Positions 20,417-29,484 of a stretch of DNA of 64,000 bases are shown piece by piece. Location of the stretch: positions 310,001-374,000 of the forward strand of contig NZ_CP015600.1 in assembly GCF_001647715.1 (NCBI RefSeq). The letters run 5' to 3'. This DNA is from Pseudomonas antarctica. Its GTDB lineage: Bacteria; Pseudomonadota; Gammaproteobacteria; Pseudomonadales; Pseudomonadaceae. The translations under genes and the position numbers were made by a program. The stretch's first letter is position 1, and every line of letters starts with the position of its first letter. The notes below the pieces were generated by a model. The model searched no databases. It saw nothing but the letters and a program-made list of their open reading frames with translations, and was not told where the DNA came from.

Positions 20417-21958
20417 ATGACGCAAGCCAATAACGCCGTATACACCGATCTGAGTGTTGACGATCTGGTTAAAGAAGCCCTGCAGCGCGGTGAAGGCGTG
20501 CTTGCCGATACTGGCGCGCTGGTCGTAGAAACCGGTCACCGTACCGGCCGTTCTCCGGTCGACCGTTTCATCGTGGAAGAGCCTTCCACCCAGGACGCAA
20601 TCGCCTGGGGCCCGATCAACCGCAAGTTCCCGGCCGACAAGTTCGATGCCCTGTGGGCTCGCGTCGAGGCTTTCAACAACGCGCAAGAGCATTTCGTTTC
20701 CCACGTTCACGTAGGGGCTGCAGAAGACCACTACCTGGCCGTGAAAATGACCACCCAGACTGCCTGGCAGAACCTGTTCGGTCGTTGCCTGTTCATCAAC
20801 CCAGCCCAGTACAACCCGGCGGGTCGTGACGAGTGGCAAGTGCTTAACGTGGCCAACTTCGAGTGCGTGCCAGAGCGTGACGGCACCAACTCCGACGGTT
20901 GCGTCATCCTCAACTTCGCCCAGAAGAAAGTGCTGATCGCCGGCATGCGTTACGCCGGTGAAATGAAAAAAGCCATGTTCTCGGTGCAGAACTTCCTGCT
21001 GCCGGCCGCCGACGTGCTGCCAATGCACTGCGCCGCCAACATCGGCGAAGCAGGCGACGTGACCCTGTTCTTCGGTCTGTCGGGCACCGGTAAAACGACC
21101 CTGTCGGCCGACGAAAGCCGTTACCTGATCGGTGACGACGAACATGGCTGGGGCGAAGGCGTAGTGTTCAACATCGAAGGCGGTTGCTATGCCAAGTGCA
21201 TCGACCTCTCCGAGAAGAACGAGCCCGTCATCTGGAAAGCCATCAAGCACGGCGCCGTGCTGGAAAACGTGGTGATCGACGATGCCAAGCACGCTGACTA
21301 CACCGATGTCAGCCTGACCCAGAACAGCCGCGCCGCCTACCCGCTGGAACACGTTGCCAAGCGTTCCGAGAAGAACCTTGGCGGGGAGCCAAACGCAGTC
21401 ATCTTCCTGACCTGCGACCTGACTGGCGTACTGCCCCCAGTGTCGATCCTCAGCGAAGAACAAGCGGCTTACCACTTCCTGTCCGGCTACACCGCACTGG
21501 TGGGCTCGACTGAAATGGGTTCCGGCAGCGGCATCAAGTCGACCTTCTCCACCTGCTTCGGCGCGCCGTTCTTCCCACGCCCAGCTGGCGAATACGCTGA
21601 GCTGCTGATCAAGCGCATCCGCGGCTTCGGCTCCAAGGTCTACCTGGTCAACACCGGCTGGACCGGCGGTGGCTACGGCGTCGGCAAGCGCTTCAACATC
21701 CCGACCACTCGCGGCGTTATCGCAGCGATCCAGAGCGGCGCGTTGATCGGTGCTGAAACCGAACACCTCGACACCATCAACCTCGACGTGCCATTGACGG
21801 TGCCGGGCGTTGAGACTGGCCTGTTGAACCCACGCAACACCTGGGCCGACAAAGCGGCCTACGACGAAGCGGCGAAAGCCCTGGCGGGTCTGTTCACCGA
21901 GAACTTCAAGAAGTTTGACGTGAGCGATGCGATCAAGGCGGCTGGGCCTCAGATTTAG
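20417..21958 (+). CDS. pckA: Phosphoenolpyruvate carboxykinase (ATP), with a duplicated 3' end
   Basis: A 513-residue gluconeogenic enzyme converting oxaloacetate and ATP to PEP, CO2 and ADP. The kinase P-loop [18 protein letters not shown] (about 217-234) and the metal-binding [11 protein letters not shown] are intact, and [13 protein letters not shown] lies near the N-terminus. The final 252 bases before the last codons (21698-21949) are repeated without a mismatch at 25241-25492; the two copies then end differently (QI here, KL there). The downstream copy has the other flank of core genome, so this gene's 3' end may have been supplied by the insert. The gene is still full length. Confidence 0.96.
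   Translation: MTQANNAVYTDLSVDDLVKEALQRGEGVLADTGALVVETGHRTGRSPVDRFIVEEPSTQDAIAWGPINRKFPADKFDALWARVEAFNNAQEHFVSHVHVGAAEDHYLAVKMTTQTAWQNLFGRCLFINPAQYNPAGRDEWQVLNVANFECVPERDGTNSDGCVILNFAQKKVLIAGMRYAGEMKKAMFSVQNFLLPAADVLPMHCAANIGEAGDVTLFFGLSGTGKTTLSADESRYLIGDDEHGWGEGVVFNIEGGCYAKCIDLSEKNEPVIWKAIKHGAVLENVVIDDAKHADYTDVSLTQNSRAAYPLEHVAKRSEKNLGGEPNAVIFLTCDLTGVLPPVSILSEEQAAYHFLSGYTALVGSTEMGSGSGIKSTFSTCFGAPFFPRPAGEYAELLIKRIRGFGSKVYLVNTGWTGGGYGVGKRFNIPTTRGVIAAIQSGALIGAETEHLDTINLDVPLTVPGVETGLLNPRNTWADKAAYDEAAKALAGLFTENFKKFDVSDAIKAAGPQI
21698..21949 (+). repeat. 252-bp perfect direct repeat, copy 1 (inside pckA)
   Basis: Identical base for base to 25241-25492, offset 3543. Similarity to copy 2 continues more loosely for ~30 bases to the left (GCTACGGCGT, CGCTTCAA) and ends within the last codons on the right. 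Confidence 0.97.
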
Positions 21959-21972
21959 AGATTTGTAGAAAT

Positions 21973-22003
21973 AAAAAGCCGCCTTCAGGGCGGCTTTTTA
22001 TTT
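21973..22003 (+). terminator. Rho-independent terminator of pckA
   Basis: AAAAAGCCGCC/GGCGGCTTTTT stem with a short TTCA loop and a T-run; it can work in both directions between pckA and the convergent insert operon. Confidence 0.85.
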
Positions 22004-22016
22004 GATCATGTAATAG

Positions 22017-22679
22017 TTAAAAGAGGGATGATTGTAGCGGATGAAAATTAATTTCATAAGCTTTTGAAACTTGCTCTAAAAAAATAGTTTGGCCACCGTA
22101 GCTTGGGTGTCTAAACTTATTGATTTCTATTTTGCTTGTTAACTTTGAGGCGGAAACTGAAGCATCATTTCCTATGGCAATTATTTTTCGTGGCTTAATA
22201 GTGCTGATAAGTTCGCAAAGGATCGCTTCACCGATCTTTCTTTCTGTGGAATTATGCGTTCTGTTGGTAAACACATTCCCTGCAATAAATGGATGTAGCG
22301 GGAAGACGTTCCATAAAAATATATTGTCTTCAATTTTTTCTAAAGCGCTCCAAATAACTGCAGCTGTTCTTTCTGAAACAGGGGCTCCATTTGTAACTCG
22401 TGGGATTTCAATTCCCCATCGATGAGCATGACGATCTATATTTACATCATCCGTCAGCGCTAAACCAGTGCGGCGCCCACCGCGATATCCCAAATCACGG
22501 CCAATCCAAATAGAGTCGATATCTGCTTTGGACGCGGCTTCGACAAGTTTTAATAGAGAATTTTTTCTAATTTTTGAAGCGTTCGCATTGTCAAATACGG
22601 GGCATGTATCACTATATGGATTAAAAGTATTTTCTATGTGCAGCGAGCTAAGCGCATTGACGAAATTTTTAGGAGTCAT
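22017..22679 (-). CDS. Uracil-DNA-glycosylase-superfamily protein (insert 1, gene 4)
   Basis: A 220-residue protein. Family motifs can be placed: WIGRDLGYRGGRRTGL (58-73, equivalent to the water-activating GxxPG loop, with RDLGY in place of the usual proline), ALTDD, FLWNVFPLHPF (121-131), a strand-turn IIAIGNDAS (166-174) and the C-terminal DNA-intercalation-type loop FRHPSYGG (189-196). These point to the UDG fold; the active-site variation makes the base specificity uncertain. It starts one base after the MazG-like gene stop (TGATATG), so the two are probably co-translated. AT-rich, unlike neighbours. Role in base repair, modified-base removal or sensing is inferred. Confidence 0.7.
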   Translation of the reverse strand: MTPKNFVNALSSLHIENTFNPYSDTCPVFDNANASKIRKNSLLKLVEAASKADIDSIWIGRDLGYRGGRRTGLALTDDVNIDRHAHRWGIEIPRVTNGAPVSERTAAVIWSALEKIEDNIFLWNVFPLHPFIAGNVFTNRTHNSTERKIGEAILCELISTIKPRKIIAIGNDASVSASKLTSKIEINKFRHPSYGGQTIFLEQVSKAYEINFHPLQSSLF

Positions 22680-22680
22680 A

Positions 22681-23799
22681 TCATTTTTCCAATGGCCGAA
22701 ACTCTAGAGTTCTATTGATTCGATTTCCCACAATTATGCCACATCTCTTCTCTTTAAGCTGCCGGAATACTTTGTACCCATCAAGAATAGCGCGTTCCCA
22801 AAGGGCCAGAGGGCACTCTTCAACTTCGTATCCAGAGACAAACTGCTTTACTGTTTTTAGTAAATCGAATGATAACTTATCTTGATGTTCAAAGAAATTT
22901 GAGTTTTTTGCCACTGAGAAAATCCAGGCGCTTAATCCTTCTTCAATAACAATAGCTCTACCGCTATCTTGTTCCTCATCTGTTTTTGGGTTGCTTTTTC
23001 TCTTGTGTTTGATCAGAGCCCTAAATGTGGGTGACCAATGAAGGATTGCTGCATGTGCCATATGGAAAACATCATGAAATCTATATCCGTCGGAATCCTT
23101 TATGTTGTCAGTTAGTGGGTCTCCTATGAAAACACCTTGCCATTGTAAGTATGATTTTCCATTCGGTCTTTCAGTAATTTTTATTTCAAACTGTTCTGGT
23201 AGTCTTTCTTCTTCGGAAAAGCTACCATCAAATGTATTTAGTTTTGATATATCTGGCTGAAGAAATCTGCTTGTTGATTTTTCAATATTGTGGTTTATTA
23301 CGTCTGCGAAACTTATGTTGGCGGCTTTGAGTGTAAAAAGATAATTTAAAAAGAATTTCTCTAGTTTTTCCTTAGTATCTTCGTTTGCCTGAAGAGAATT
23401 CAGAAGATCAGCCGCAGACTGCCCAAGATTTGTTAAGGCTATTGTGAATTCTTGATCTTCAGTGATTGGAATATGAGCTAATGGACTACTTAGTATGTCT
23501 GTGACCAATAATATACTATGCTGTTTTTTGCAAAATGGTGATTTCACTAAATCGTTTATGTTGTATTTTAGCCTATCAACTAATCTGGTAAAATACCAAA
23601 ATACGTCTCCAAGTTCCTCAGTTATGGATATTCTGTAATTATATGCCATGCCATCGCGGTTAAGTTTTTTAGCAGTGGTCACCACGCTTCCGACTTCACC
23701 ATACAATCCAAAAGTTATAGATTGAAGATCAGTTAAACGATCTGTGTCTCTTATGCTGTTTGAGTAATGGTCTAGTGTAACGTTAGTCGTGGTGATCAT
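22681..23799 (-). CDS. Two-domain MazG-like nucleotide pyrophosphohydrolase (insert 1, gene 3)
   Basis: A 372-residue protein. The N-terminal part carries the MazG-type metal site: FGLYGEVGSV with Glu35, and ITEELGDVFWYFTRL with Glu61, Glu62 and Asp65. Such domains hydrolyse non-canonical or regulatory NTPs to NMP and pyrophosphate. A second domain (about 205-350) has DGYRFHDVFHMAHAAILHWSP and RAIVIEEGLSAWIF, His/Glu-rich motifs that suggest a further metal site; I do not recognise it as a named family. AAGGA precedes the ATG. It follows the Nmad2-like gene by 16 bases. Confidence 0.72.
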   Translation of the reverse strand: MITTTNVTLDHYSNSIRDTDRLTDLQSITFGLYGEVGSVVTTAKKLNRDGMAYNYRISITEELGDVFWYFTRLVDRLKYNINDLVKSPFCKKQHSILLVTDILSSPLAHIPITEDQEFTIALTNLGQSAADLLNSLQANEDTKEKLEKFFLNYLFTLKAANISFADVINHNIEKSTSRFLQPDISKLNTFDGSFSEEERLPEQFEIKITERPNGKSYLQWQGVFIGDPLTDNIKDSDGYRFHDVFHMAHAAILHWSPTFRALIKHKRKSNPKTDEEQDSGRAIVIEEGLSAWIFSVAKNSNFFEHQDKLSFDLLKTVKQFVSGYEVEECPLALWERAILDGYKVFRQLKEKRCGIIVGNRINRTLEFRPLEK

Positions 23800-23815
23800 T
23801 TTCTATCCTTAGATT

Positions 23816-24397
23816 TTAGTTTTTCCAATCAGAGGGAGCGCCAAAACATCCTCGTTCTTGACACATTAACCACGCTTTTGCTTCTGACTTGAATTCGTCA
23901 GGGAAGTTGCACTTGTGGCCTGGTCCCTTTTTAATTAATTCCATTAATGTCGGGGGGATTGCTGGTGACTTTGACCCCCAATATGAGAAATTATTACTTA
24001 TCAGGACTCTATTGCTACTTGTATCTGTGGCGATGTTTTCTTCGCTTGTTGATCCATCATAATTGGTATGGTGTGAGTCCTCTTGGATCCAGCTTCCATT
24101 TTCGTCAGTGTGATAAATGTTGTCGCCATATGCTTTCTTTGTGCTTCCGACGTAATTTACTTTTTTCACTGCAAATCGAACGTCATTCCAGTAGTCATCA
24201 AAAGTTAATATTTCATTTACTTCCATGAAAAACACAATTTCGTTCGACCTGGGTGCCGCAGCTGTACCTACTATAATATCACCAAGTTCGGCGGCATTGC
24301 GGATGAGTGGTTTACAAGTTGCCAATGTACAAAATCCATGAAATGGATTCGGTGCAAACCCAAAGTCTCGAGCGACCACATAAGAAAATATTTTCAT
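23816..24397 (-). CDS. Nmad2-like protein (nucleotide-modification-associated domain) (insert 1, gene 2)
   Basis: A 193-residue protein whose start MKIFSYVVARDFGFAPNPF followed by GFCTLATCKPLIRNAAELGD and EIVFFMEVNEILTFDDYW matches my memory of the Nmad2 family, described from comparative genomics of base-modification gene clusters in phages and bacteria. Biochemical function is unknown. A conserved central stretch (YVGSTKKAYGDNIYH, SNNFSYWG) is also visible. It begins three bases after the upstream stop codon. Family call moderate; a search with the full sequence would settle it. Confidence 0.6.
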   Translation of the reverse strand: MKIFSYVVARDFGFAPNPFHGFCTLATCKPLIRNAAELGDIIVGTAAAPRSNEIVFFMEVNEILTFDDYWNDVRFAVKKVNYVGSTKKAYGDNIYHTDENGSWIQEDSHHTNYDGSTSEENIATDTSSNRVLISNNFSYWGSKSPAIPPTLMELIKKGPGHKCNFPDEFKSEAKAWLMCQERGCFGAPSDWKN

Positions 24398-24400
24398 TTT

Positions 24401-24853
24401 TTAACCACAGGTATGTTTTTTGATTTTTGTTTTAGGTGGGGTGCTATAGTCGGGATTTAGCCATATATCAGACTTTCCGGAAAAAATTTCTTTGCTCCTT
24501 GCATCGTATGGACTAATGCTATCGCCATAAGCCCCAACCGATACACAAAGATCTTGTGGTTCTGCGTCATCTATCCAAATACCAATAATTCTTTTACCAT
24601 AAGTGTTTGCTATTTCTACAGATTTACTAATGCAGGCATGATCTTTAGTTTCTTTAGAAAGGTATACCACTAACAAATCAATGTGTTGTATTGCTATAGA
24701 CAACCTGTCGTTAATAGAGCAGGAGGAAATATCGCTAATTGGCAAGTCAAGTTCAGTTGCACTTAAGTTTTCAGAGTTTAAATCGGATATTATCTGGTGA
24801 TGCTTGGAATGTTTTCGAGCAACATAAACTATTAAAGCGGCGTTATATTTCAT
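24401..24853 (-). CDS. Small TIR-like or nucleoside-deoxyribosyltransferase-like protein (insert 1, gene 1)
   Basis: A 150-residue protein and the first gene of the operon (AAGGGA before the ATG). It has alternating strands and helices in a Rossmann-like order. The central segment IDLLVVYLSKETKDHACISK, followed by SVEIANTYGKRIIGIWID, resembles TIR/DUF1863-type and deoxyribosyltransferase folds; Glu80 is the candidate catalytic glutamate, placed before a helix as in those families. Such folds cleave N-glycosidic bonds of NAD or nucleosides. A conserved-looking VGAYGDSISPYD follows. It could also be a non-catalytic nucleotide sensor. Fold call moderate, activity inferred. Confidence 0.5.
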   Translation of the reverse strand: MKYNAALIVYVARKHSKHHQIISDLNSENLSATELDLPISDISSCSINDRLSIAIQHIDLLVVYLSKETKDHACISKSVEIANTYGKRIIGIWIDDAEPQDLCVSVGAYGDSISPYDARSKEIFSGKSDIWLNPDYSTPPKTKIKKHTCG

Positions 24854-25501
<648 letters not shown>

Positions 25502-25515
25502 GGTTCGGTTGTTGT

Positions 25516-25547
25516 AAAAAAGCCGCCCCTCGTGGGCGGCTTTTTTG
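25516..25547 (+). terminator. Rho-independent terminator after the pckA fragment
   Basis: AAAAAAGCCGCCC/GGGCGGCTTTTTT stem; bidirectional, shared with the convergent DMT transporter gene. It resembles but differs from the terminator after the intact pckA, so the two ends were not copied as one block. Confidence 0.88.
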
Positions 25548-25557
25548 TGCGCAAGCG

Positions 25558-26421
25558 TTAGTCGGCGATGTGCAAAACCACCGCACCGACCAGCACTGTC
25601 GCTACGCCCAAGACTTGCACCGCTGACAACCGCTCCTTGAAAAACACAAACCCCAGCATCGCCGCGATCCCGCCCGACAGCGTGCTGATCACCGTCACCA
25701 CCGACACCGACCCGGCCATCGCCCCCCACGAAAATGCCGAGAACCCGCCCAGGTTCATCAAACTCGCACCGGTCAACGTGGCGCAGTTTTTCAGTGGCGG
25801 AATCTTCAGGCCGTCCTTGATCTTCAGCACCATCACCACCAGTACGCACAGGCCCACCAGGTAACCCAGCCACAACATGGTAACCGGCCCCAGCGCGGGC
25901 AGCGTGTAGCGGCCCTGCAGCCAGAAACTGGTGCCGTACAGCGTTGCTGCAAGCATGGCGTAGGCGATTGACAGGCGCGGGTTGTTGTGGGGCACGCCGT
26001 TGTCCTTGTGAAGGCTGGAGAGGATCACGCCGATGACGCACAGGCCGATGCAACCGAGCTGGATCAGGCTGATGTGTTCGCCGCTGGCCCAGGACAGTAG
26101 CGTAGTGACCACGCCGTAAGAGGTCACCAGTGGCGCGACGATGGCGGCTTTGCCCAGGGCGAAGGCCTTGGACAGCGCAAGGGCCCCGGAGACGGTGAGC
26201 AGTGCGGCCGTAATGCCCATGAGCCAGACGCTCAACGGGGCATTCAGGGATTTGAAAAGGAACGCCGGAAAGATGACCAGCAGCACGGTCATGATCAAAA
26301 AGCCGAGGGCCTGGCCGAAGTACACCGCGCGTTTAACGCCCACGGCGCGGGCATTGAGACCCACGAGAAAATCCGTGCCGCCCCAGAGCAGGGCGGCCAG
26401 CAGGCCCATTATTACGTCCAT
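25558..26421 (-). CDS. EamA/DMT-family membrane transporter
   Basis: A 287-residue protein of about ten hydrophobic helices arranged as two repeats (MGLLAALLWGGTDFLVG at the start, MLAATLYGTSFWLQ at the middle), as in drug/metabolite transporters. Substrate cannot be inferred. Convergent with the pckA fragment; marks the return to core genome. Confidence 0.85.
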   Translation of the reverse strand: MDVIMGLLAALLWGGTDFLVGLNARAVGVKRAVYFGQALGFLIMTVLLVIFPAFLFKSLNAPLSVWLMGITAALLTVSGALALSKAFALGKAAIVAPLVTSYGVVTTLLSWASGEHISLIQLGCIGLCVIGVILSSLHKDNGVPHNNPRLSIAYAMLAATLYGTSFWLQGRYTLPALGPVTMLWLGYLVGLCVLVVMVLKIKDGLKIPPLKNCATLTGASLMNLGGFSAFSWGAMAGSVSVVTVISTLSGGIAAMLGFVFFKERLSAVQVLGVATVLVGAVVLHIAD

Positions 26422-26454
26422 GTAAGGTCCTCGTTATTATGACCGCAGCTTCAA

Positions 26455-26543
26455 TGGGGGAGCCGGGCTTGCCCGCGATGCAGGCGACTCGGTGTGTCAG
26501 CCCTACCTAGGTGATGCTATCGCAGGCAAGCCAGCTCCCACAG
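26455..26543. repeat. REPIN
   Basis: Core GGGAGCCGGGCTTGCCCGCGA and inverted partner CGCAGGCAAGCCAGCTCCCA, upstream of the transporter gene and downstream of the DUF1493 pair. Confidence 0.85.
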
Positions 26544-26565
26544 TTGGTACTCGGTGTTCTTGGGT

Positions 26566-27195
26566 TCAGCTGAGGTTTTCCAGGGTTTGCGTGTCCCAGC
26601 TGTGAGTTTTGATGGCCAGGTAGAGCATGCCAATAGTCAGTGGCACCTTATCGCCACGCCCTTTGGCGCGGTGCTTCAAGAACACATCAAACACCGGCGG
26701 CTGGAAGTAACGATAAGCGTCGTAGTCGCCCAGGTCGACCGCAAAATCCTGCTCCAACGCCTCCATGAATTGCTTGGCCTCGGCGCGGTCGCAGCCAAGG
26801 TCGAAGTTGATTGAGGTGTCGAGGCGAAGGGTCTTGTGTTTCGGCAGGCCGATTTCTTCGTGCAGCAATTGCAGAAGCTGCTGCATCGCGGGGTCTTCGG
26901 GGAAGTTGGGGGCCAGGTTCATGGTGGGCGCACGCGGGAGTGGGTGAGGGAGAGGGTTGCGTTTTAGTCGGTATTTGTTGCGGGTGATGAAGAGTGCCAA
27001 GCCTATCAAGAATACGAAGATAGGGAGGAAGGGCATTCTGAGGATTACTGCCACGTAGGGTAATAAGAACGTCAATGCTAGGCCGGTTATGAGGCATGTG
27101 ACTGCAAGGCGTTTTCTCAGAATAGCGTCAGTGATCTGGTAATGCAGTACAAGGTAAAAACCGAAGAAACAGGCTATTTGCAGGACGATATTCAT
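26566..27195 (-). CDS. DUF1493-type protein with N-terminal membrane segments
   Basis: A 209-residue protein with three hydrophobic stretches in the first 70 residues. A soluble C-terminal domain follows (about 100-200; MQQLLQLLHEEIGLPKHKTLRLDTSINFDLGCD...), typical of DUF1493, an acyl-carrier-protein-like family of unknown role. Its start overlaps the upstream gene's stop by four bases. Confidence 0.7.
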   Translation of the reverse strand: MNIVLQIACFFGFYLVLHYQITDAILRKRLAVTCLITGLALTFLLPYVAVILRMPFLPIFVFLIGLALFITRNKYRLKRNPLPHPLPRAPTMNLAPNFPEDPAMQQLLQLLHEEIGLPKHKTLRLDTSINFDLGCDRAEAKQFMEALEQDFAVDLGDYDAYRYFQPPVFDVFLKHRAKGRGDKVPLTIGMLYLAIKTHSWDTQTLENLS

Positions 27196-27644
27196 GACGC
27201 TTGAAATCTCCTTGCTTCGAGTGCCTGTGTGTTCCAGCGTTTGGCTTTGACGGCTTGGTAGAGCATGTCAATAATGATGTTTTTGGTGATTAGACCCACT
27301 GTGACGCCGACAACGCGTGCTACAGGTTTCGAAAGCGGGTGAATGGGAGCGCTGAAGGCCCCAGCCAACAGTAAGGTGACGATGGACCCGCGCTCGTTGA
27401 GCAGATCAGCTTGTTGTCGGCTCAGGGGTTTGGAGACCGCGACTGTCATCTTGCAAGGCAAATCACGGGCGAACATCTTTTCGTAGAGATCCACCAGTCG
27501 ATAGCGCACTTCGTTTGCCGAAGTACCCGCTTCTAACAAACACAGGTTTGCCAAAGCGTGCTTGTGGGTGGGTAAAACGTTAAGGCGAATCACTATGAAG
27601 GTGACGCCGTAGTGGCCGATGTATTGAGTCCTTTCGAGGTTCAC
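27192..27644 (-). CDS. Uncharacterised protein coupled to the DUF1493 gene
   Basis: A 150-residue protein. No family recognised. It has a weakly hydrophobic C-terminal segment (IVTLLLAGAFSAPIHPLSKPVARVVGVTVGLITKN). Its final part (IDMLYQAVKAKRWNTQALEA) resembles the C-terminal end of the next gene (IGMLYLAIKTHSWDTQTLEN), suggesting a shared element. ATGA overlap with the downstream gene shows they form one unit. Confidence 0.65.
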   Translation of the reverse strand: MNLERTQYIGHYGVTFIVIRLNVLPTHKHALANLCLLEAGTSANEVRYRLVDLYEKMFARDLPCKMTVAVSKPLSRQQADLLNERGSIVTLLLAGAFSAPIHPLSKPVARVVGVTVGLITKNIIIDMLYQAVKAKRWNTQALEARRFQAS

Positions 27645-27825
27645 GGATATTTGCCGGGGCAGTTGAGAGGGCGCTAGTTTCGGTCATGCGAAGGGGGGTT
27701 ATGTAGAGGGCGGAGCAGGTGTTTTAAGCAGTTTAGGAAGAGGACTACGCTGTATTTAGCGGCTTCCCACAGGGCTGTCCGACATTTTCGGTTTGACAGT
27801 GATTTTTTGGTCAACACCCATTCAA

Positions 27826-27917
27826 TGTGGGAGTCGGGCTCGCCCGCGATTGCGGTGTGTCAGGTGCAGAAATATAGCCTGATATACCGCTATCGCAGGC
27901 AAGCCAGCTCCCACAGG
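27826..27917. repeat. REPIN
   Basis: Inverted REP cores (GTGGGAGTCGGGCTCGCCCGCGA and CGCAGGCAAGCCAGCTCCCA) lie just past the stop of the 106-residue gene. The rest of 27645-27825 shows no gene. Confidence 0.82.
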
Positions 27918-27918
27918 T

Positions 27919-28239
27919 TTAGCTCAGTGGTTGGCTTGGTTGTGGTGGGTTATCGGCTGCCGGTTGCAGTTGAACGTGTTGCGCCGCTTCCAGCAGATCA
28001 CAGCCATCCTGCACGAGCAGGTACAAGGCGTTAATGATATGGGAAATATCGTTGAGGTCAGCGTGTTCGTAGGTCAGGCAGGTGAAGGTTTCCAGTAAGT
28101 CGGAGGCAGCGCGGATGCGCTGGTGTGCGGCGGACTGGATGTCTTCGGCGGTGGCTTCGGTGTCGATGATGAGAGGGTGAGTGTCGGTGAAATTGGTGCG
28201 TAGCTGACGATAGCGATCCATCGTTTCAGGTATTTGCAT
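27919..28239 (-). CDS. Small uncharacterised protein behind a structured leader
   Basis: A 106-residue acidic, mostly helical protein (core AAHQRIRAASDLLETFTCLTYEH and IINALYLLVQDGCDLLEAAQ). It resembles in size and pattern the small Pseudomonas proteins of the DUF3077/DUF6124 kind, which are also often preceded by structured sequence, but I cannot assign it firmly. No function is known. Confidence 0.6.
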   Translation of the reverse strand: MQIPETMDRYRQLRTNFTDTHPLIIDTEATAEDIQSAAHQRIRAASDLLETFTCLTYEHADLNDISHIINALYLLVQDGCDLLEAAQHVQLQPAADNPPQPSQPLS

Positions 28240-28261
28240 TTGAAGGTACTCGGTTTGCTGT

Positions 28262-28480
28262 TAGGTAACCGACATCACCGTGGCCAAACGGTGGGTGGCG
28301 GACTGTGCGCGGGTTGGCCAGCCGGAAACAGCACTCCGACACGTCCGAAGACGTCCCACACACAGCCGCCATAGCAGTGCATTACGAGACGATAGACGTT
28401 CGCAAGGCAGGTAGTGGCACTTATGTGTGCTGTTTTCGAGTGACCAAACCCGATCGCTGAATTGGCAGCGATGGGCCAAA
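28262..28480 (-). promoter_or_regulatory. Structured 5' leader upstream of the 106-residue gene
   Basis: Read on the minus strand it contains ATCGCTGCCAATTCAGCGAT (perfect 7-bp stem), an enclosing stem GGCGGCTGTG...CACAGTCCGCC, and inside it GACGTCTTCGGACGT, an ACGUC stem capped by a UUCG tetraloop. A further hairpin (GGTGATGTCGGTTACC) lies about 25 bases before the ATG. Such nested stems in a leader suggest a cis-acting RNA. The short reading frames here are not credible as genes. Confidence 0.4.
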
Positions 28481-28539
28481 CCTTAGAAGTGAGCGTTATT
28501 TCGAGCAATAAACAGATGGTTTAACAGGTGGTGATTCGA

Positions 28540-29139
28540 TCAAGCACTGACTGGTTTACTGATACACCGCTCAAAAATCGCCTCCAGCCCCCGATAATCA
28601 CACGCCACCGCATCAATGTTCGCCGGTATCCACGCCGCGTGTTTCACCAGCCACCAGTTCACCGAGAACCCCGCATTCACAATGATCTGTTCGAACAAAA
28701 TCCGCTGTGCCCGGCCGTTGCCCTCACGAAAAGGGTGGATGACGTTGAGGTCGCCATAAGCCTCGGCAATCAACTGCACCAGTTCGGCCTGGTTCGCACC
28801 GACATACCAGTTGGCCTGTTCCATGGACTGGATGATTTTCGTCGCTTCCGGCGGAATGCGTTCCGGCGTGCAGAACAGGGTGTCGCCTTTCTGGATGTTG
28901 ACGCTGCGCAGCTCACCGGCCCAGTCGTAGATATCGCCGAACAGGGTGCGGTGTATGTGTTGCAGCCGGCTGAGATCGTAGGGCGGTGGGTAGAGCGGGA
29001 GGCTGCCTACAGCGATTTCAGATAATTCGCGCTCGGCTTGATGCAGGAGTGATTCGTCGCGCAAATCGAGGCGGTTGCGCAGGATGCTGCTATCGGGATA
29101 GCAGTATGGGTCCTGGCCCACCCCGTATTTGTCGAGCAT
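28540..29139 (-). CDS. fic: Fic-family adenylyltransferase toxin
   Basis: A 199-residue Fic protein with the full active-site motif HPFREGNGRAQ (His135 catalytic). It would transfer AMP (or another nucleotide monophosphate) to a protein target. No inhibitory S/TxxxE/GN helix is obvious in the protein; in this class the inhibitor is the small partner encoded just upstream. The stop of that partner and this ATG share one base (TGATG). Confidence 0.9.
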   Translation of the reverse strand: MLDKYGVGQDPYCYPDSSILRNRLDLRDESLLHQAERELSEIAVGSLPLYPPPYDLSRLQHIHRTLFGDIYDWAGELRSVNIQKGDTLFCTPERIPPEATKIIQSMEQANWYVGANQAELVQLIAEAYGDLNVIHPFREGNGRAQRILFEQIIVNAGFSVNWWLVKHAAWIPANIDAVACDYRGLEAIFERCISKPVSA

Positions 29140-29309
29140 CAGTGTGGGGTTTTGCGGTACTTGGCAAGAACGGCTTCGCGGGTCGGCAAGGGTTTGTCGA
29201 CGTCGGCCGGTTGGGTGTCGAACCCTTCCAGGCGCAGGCTGGCCAGATAATTGGAACGGCGGATCTTGTGGTAGTGATCCTGTTTTTGCTCAAACGTCGG
29301 TTCGCTCAT
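29139..29309 (-). CDS. yhfG: YhfG-type antitoxin partner of Fic
   Basis: A 56-residue protein beginning MSEPTFEQKQDHYHKIRRSN, as in the YhfG family found next to Fic genes. The start at 29309 has CAGGAG ten bases upstream; the longer frame to 29468 has no support. Upstream and overlapping position fits a toxin/antitoxin-like unit in which the small protein restrains Fic. Confidence 0.85.
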   Translation of the reverse strand: MSEPTFEQKQDHYHKIRRSNYLASLRLEGFDTQPADVDKPLPTREAVLAKYRKTPH

Positions 29310-29484
29310 TGCAGCGTACTCCTGGGTCGCAATGTTCAATTGTAGCGCAATGCTTGCGGGGGCAGGCGAGATAAAAACCACGTCACATTCCGCACAAAAA
29401 AAACGCCAACCCACCGAATTCAGCGTATGTTGCACCGCAAAATCTTGTCGGGCGATTCCGCCCACCACTTAAAGGGAGTTAAGC

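Noticed and set aside
20258..21766. 502-residue minus-strand frame opposite pckA
   Set aside because: Antisense shadow of a highly conserved gene with no domain match.
28261..28508. Two small minus-strand frames (72 and 77 residues)
   Set aside because: They fall in the structured leader, overlap each other in different frames and have no recognisable start.
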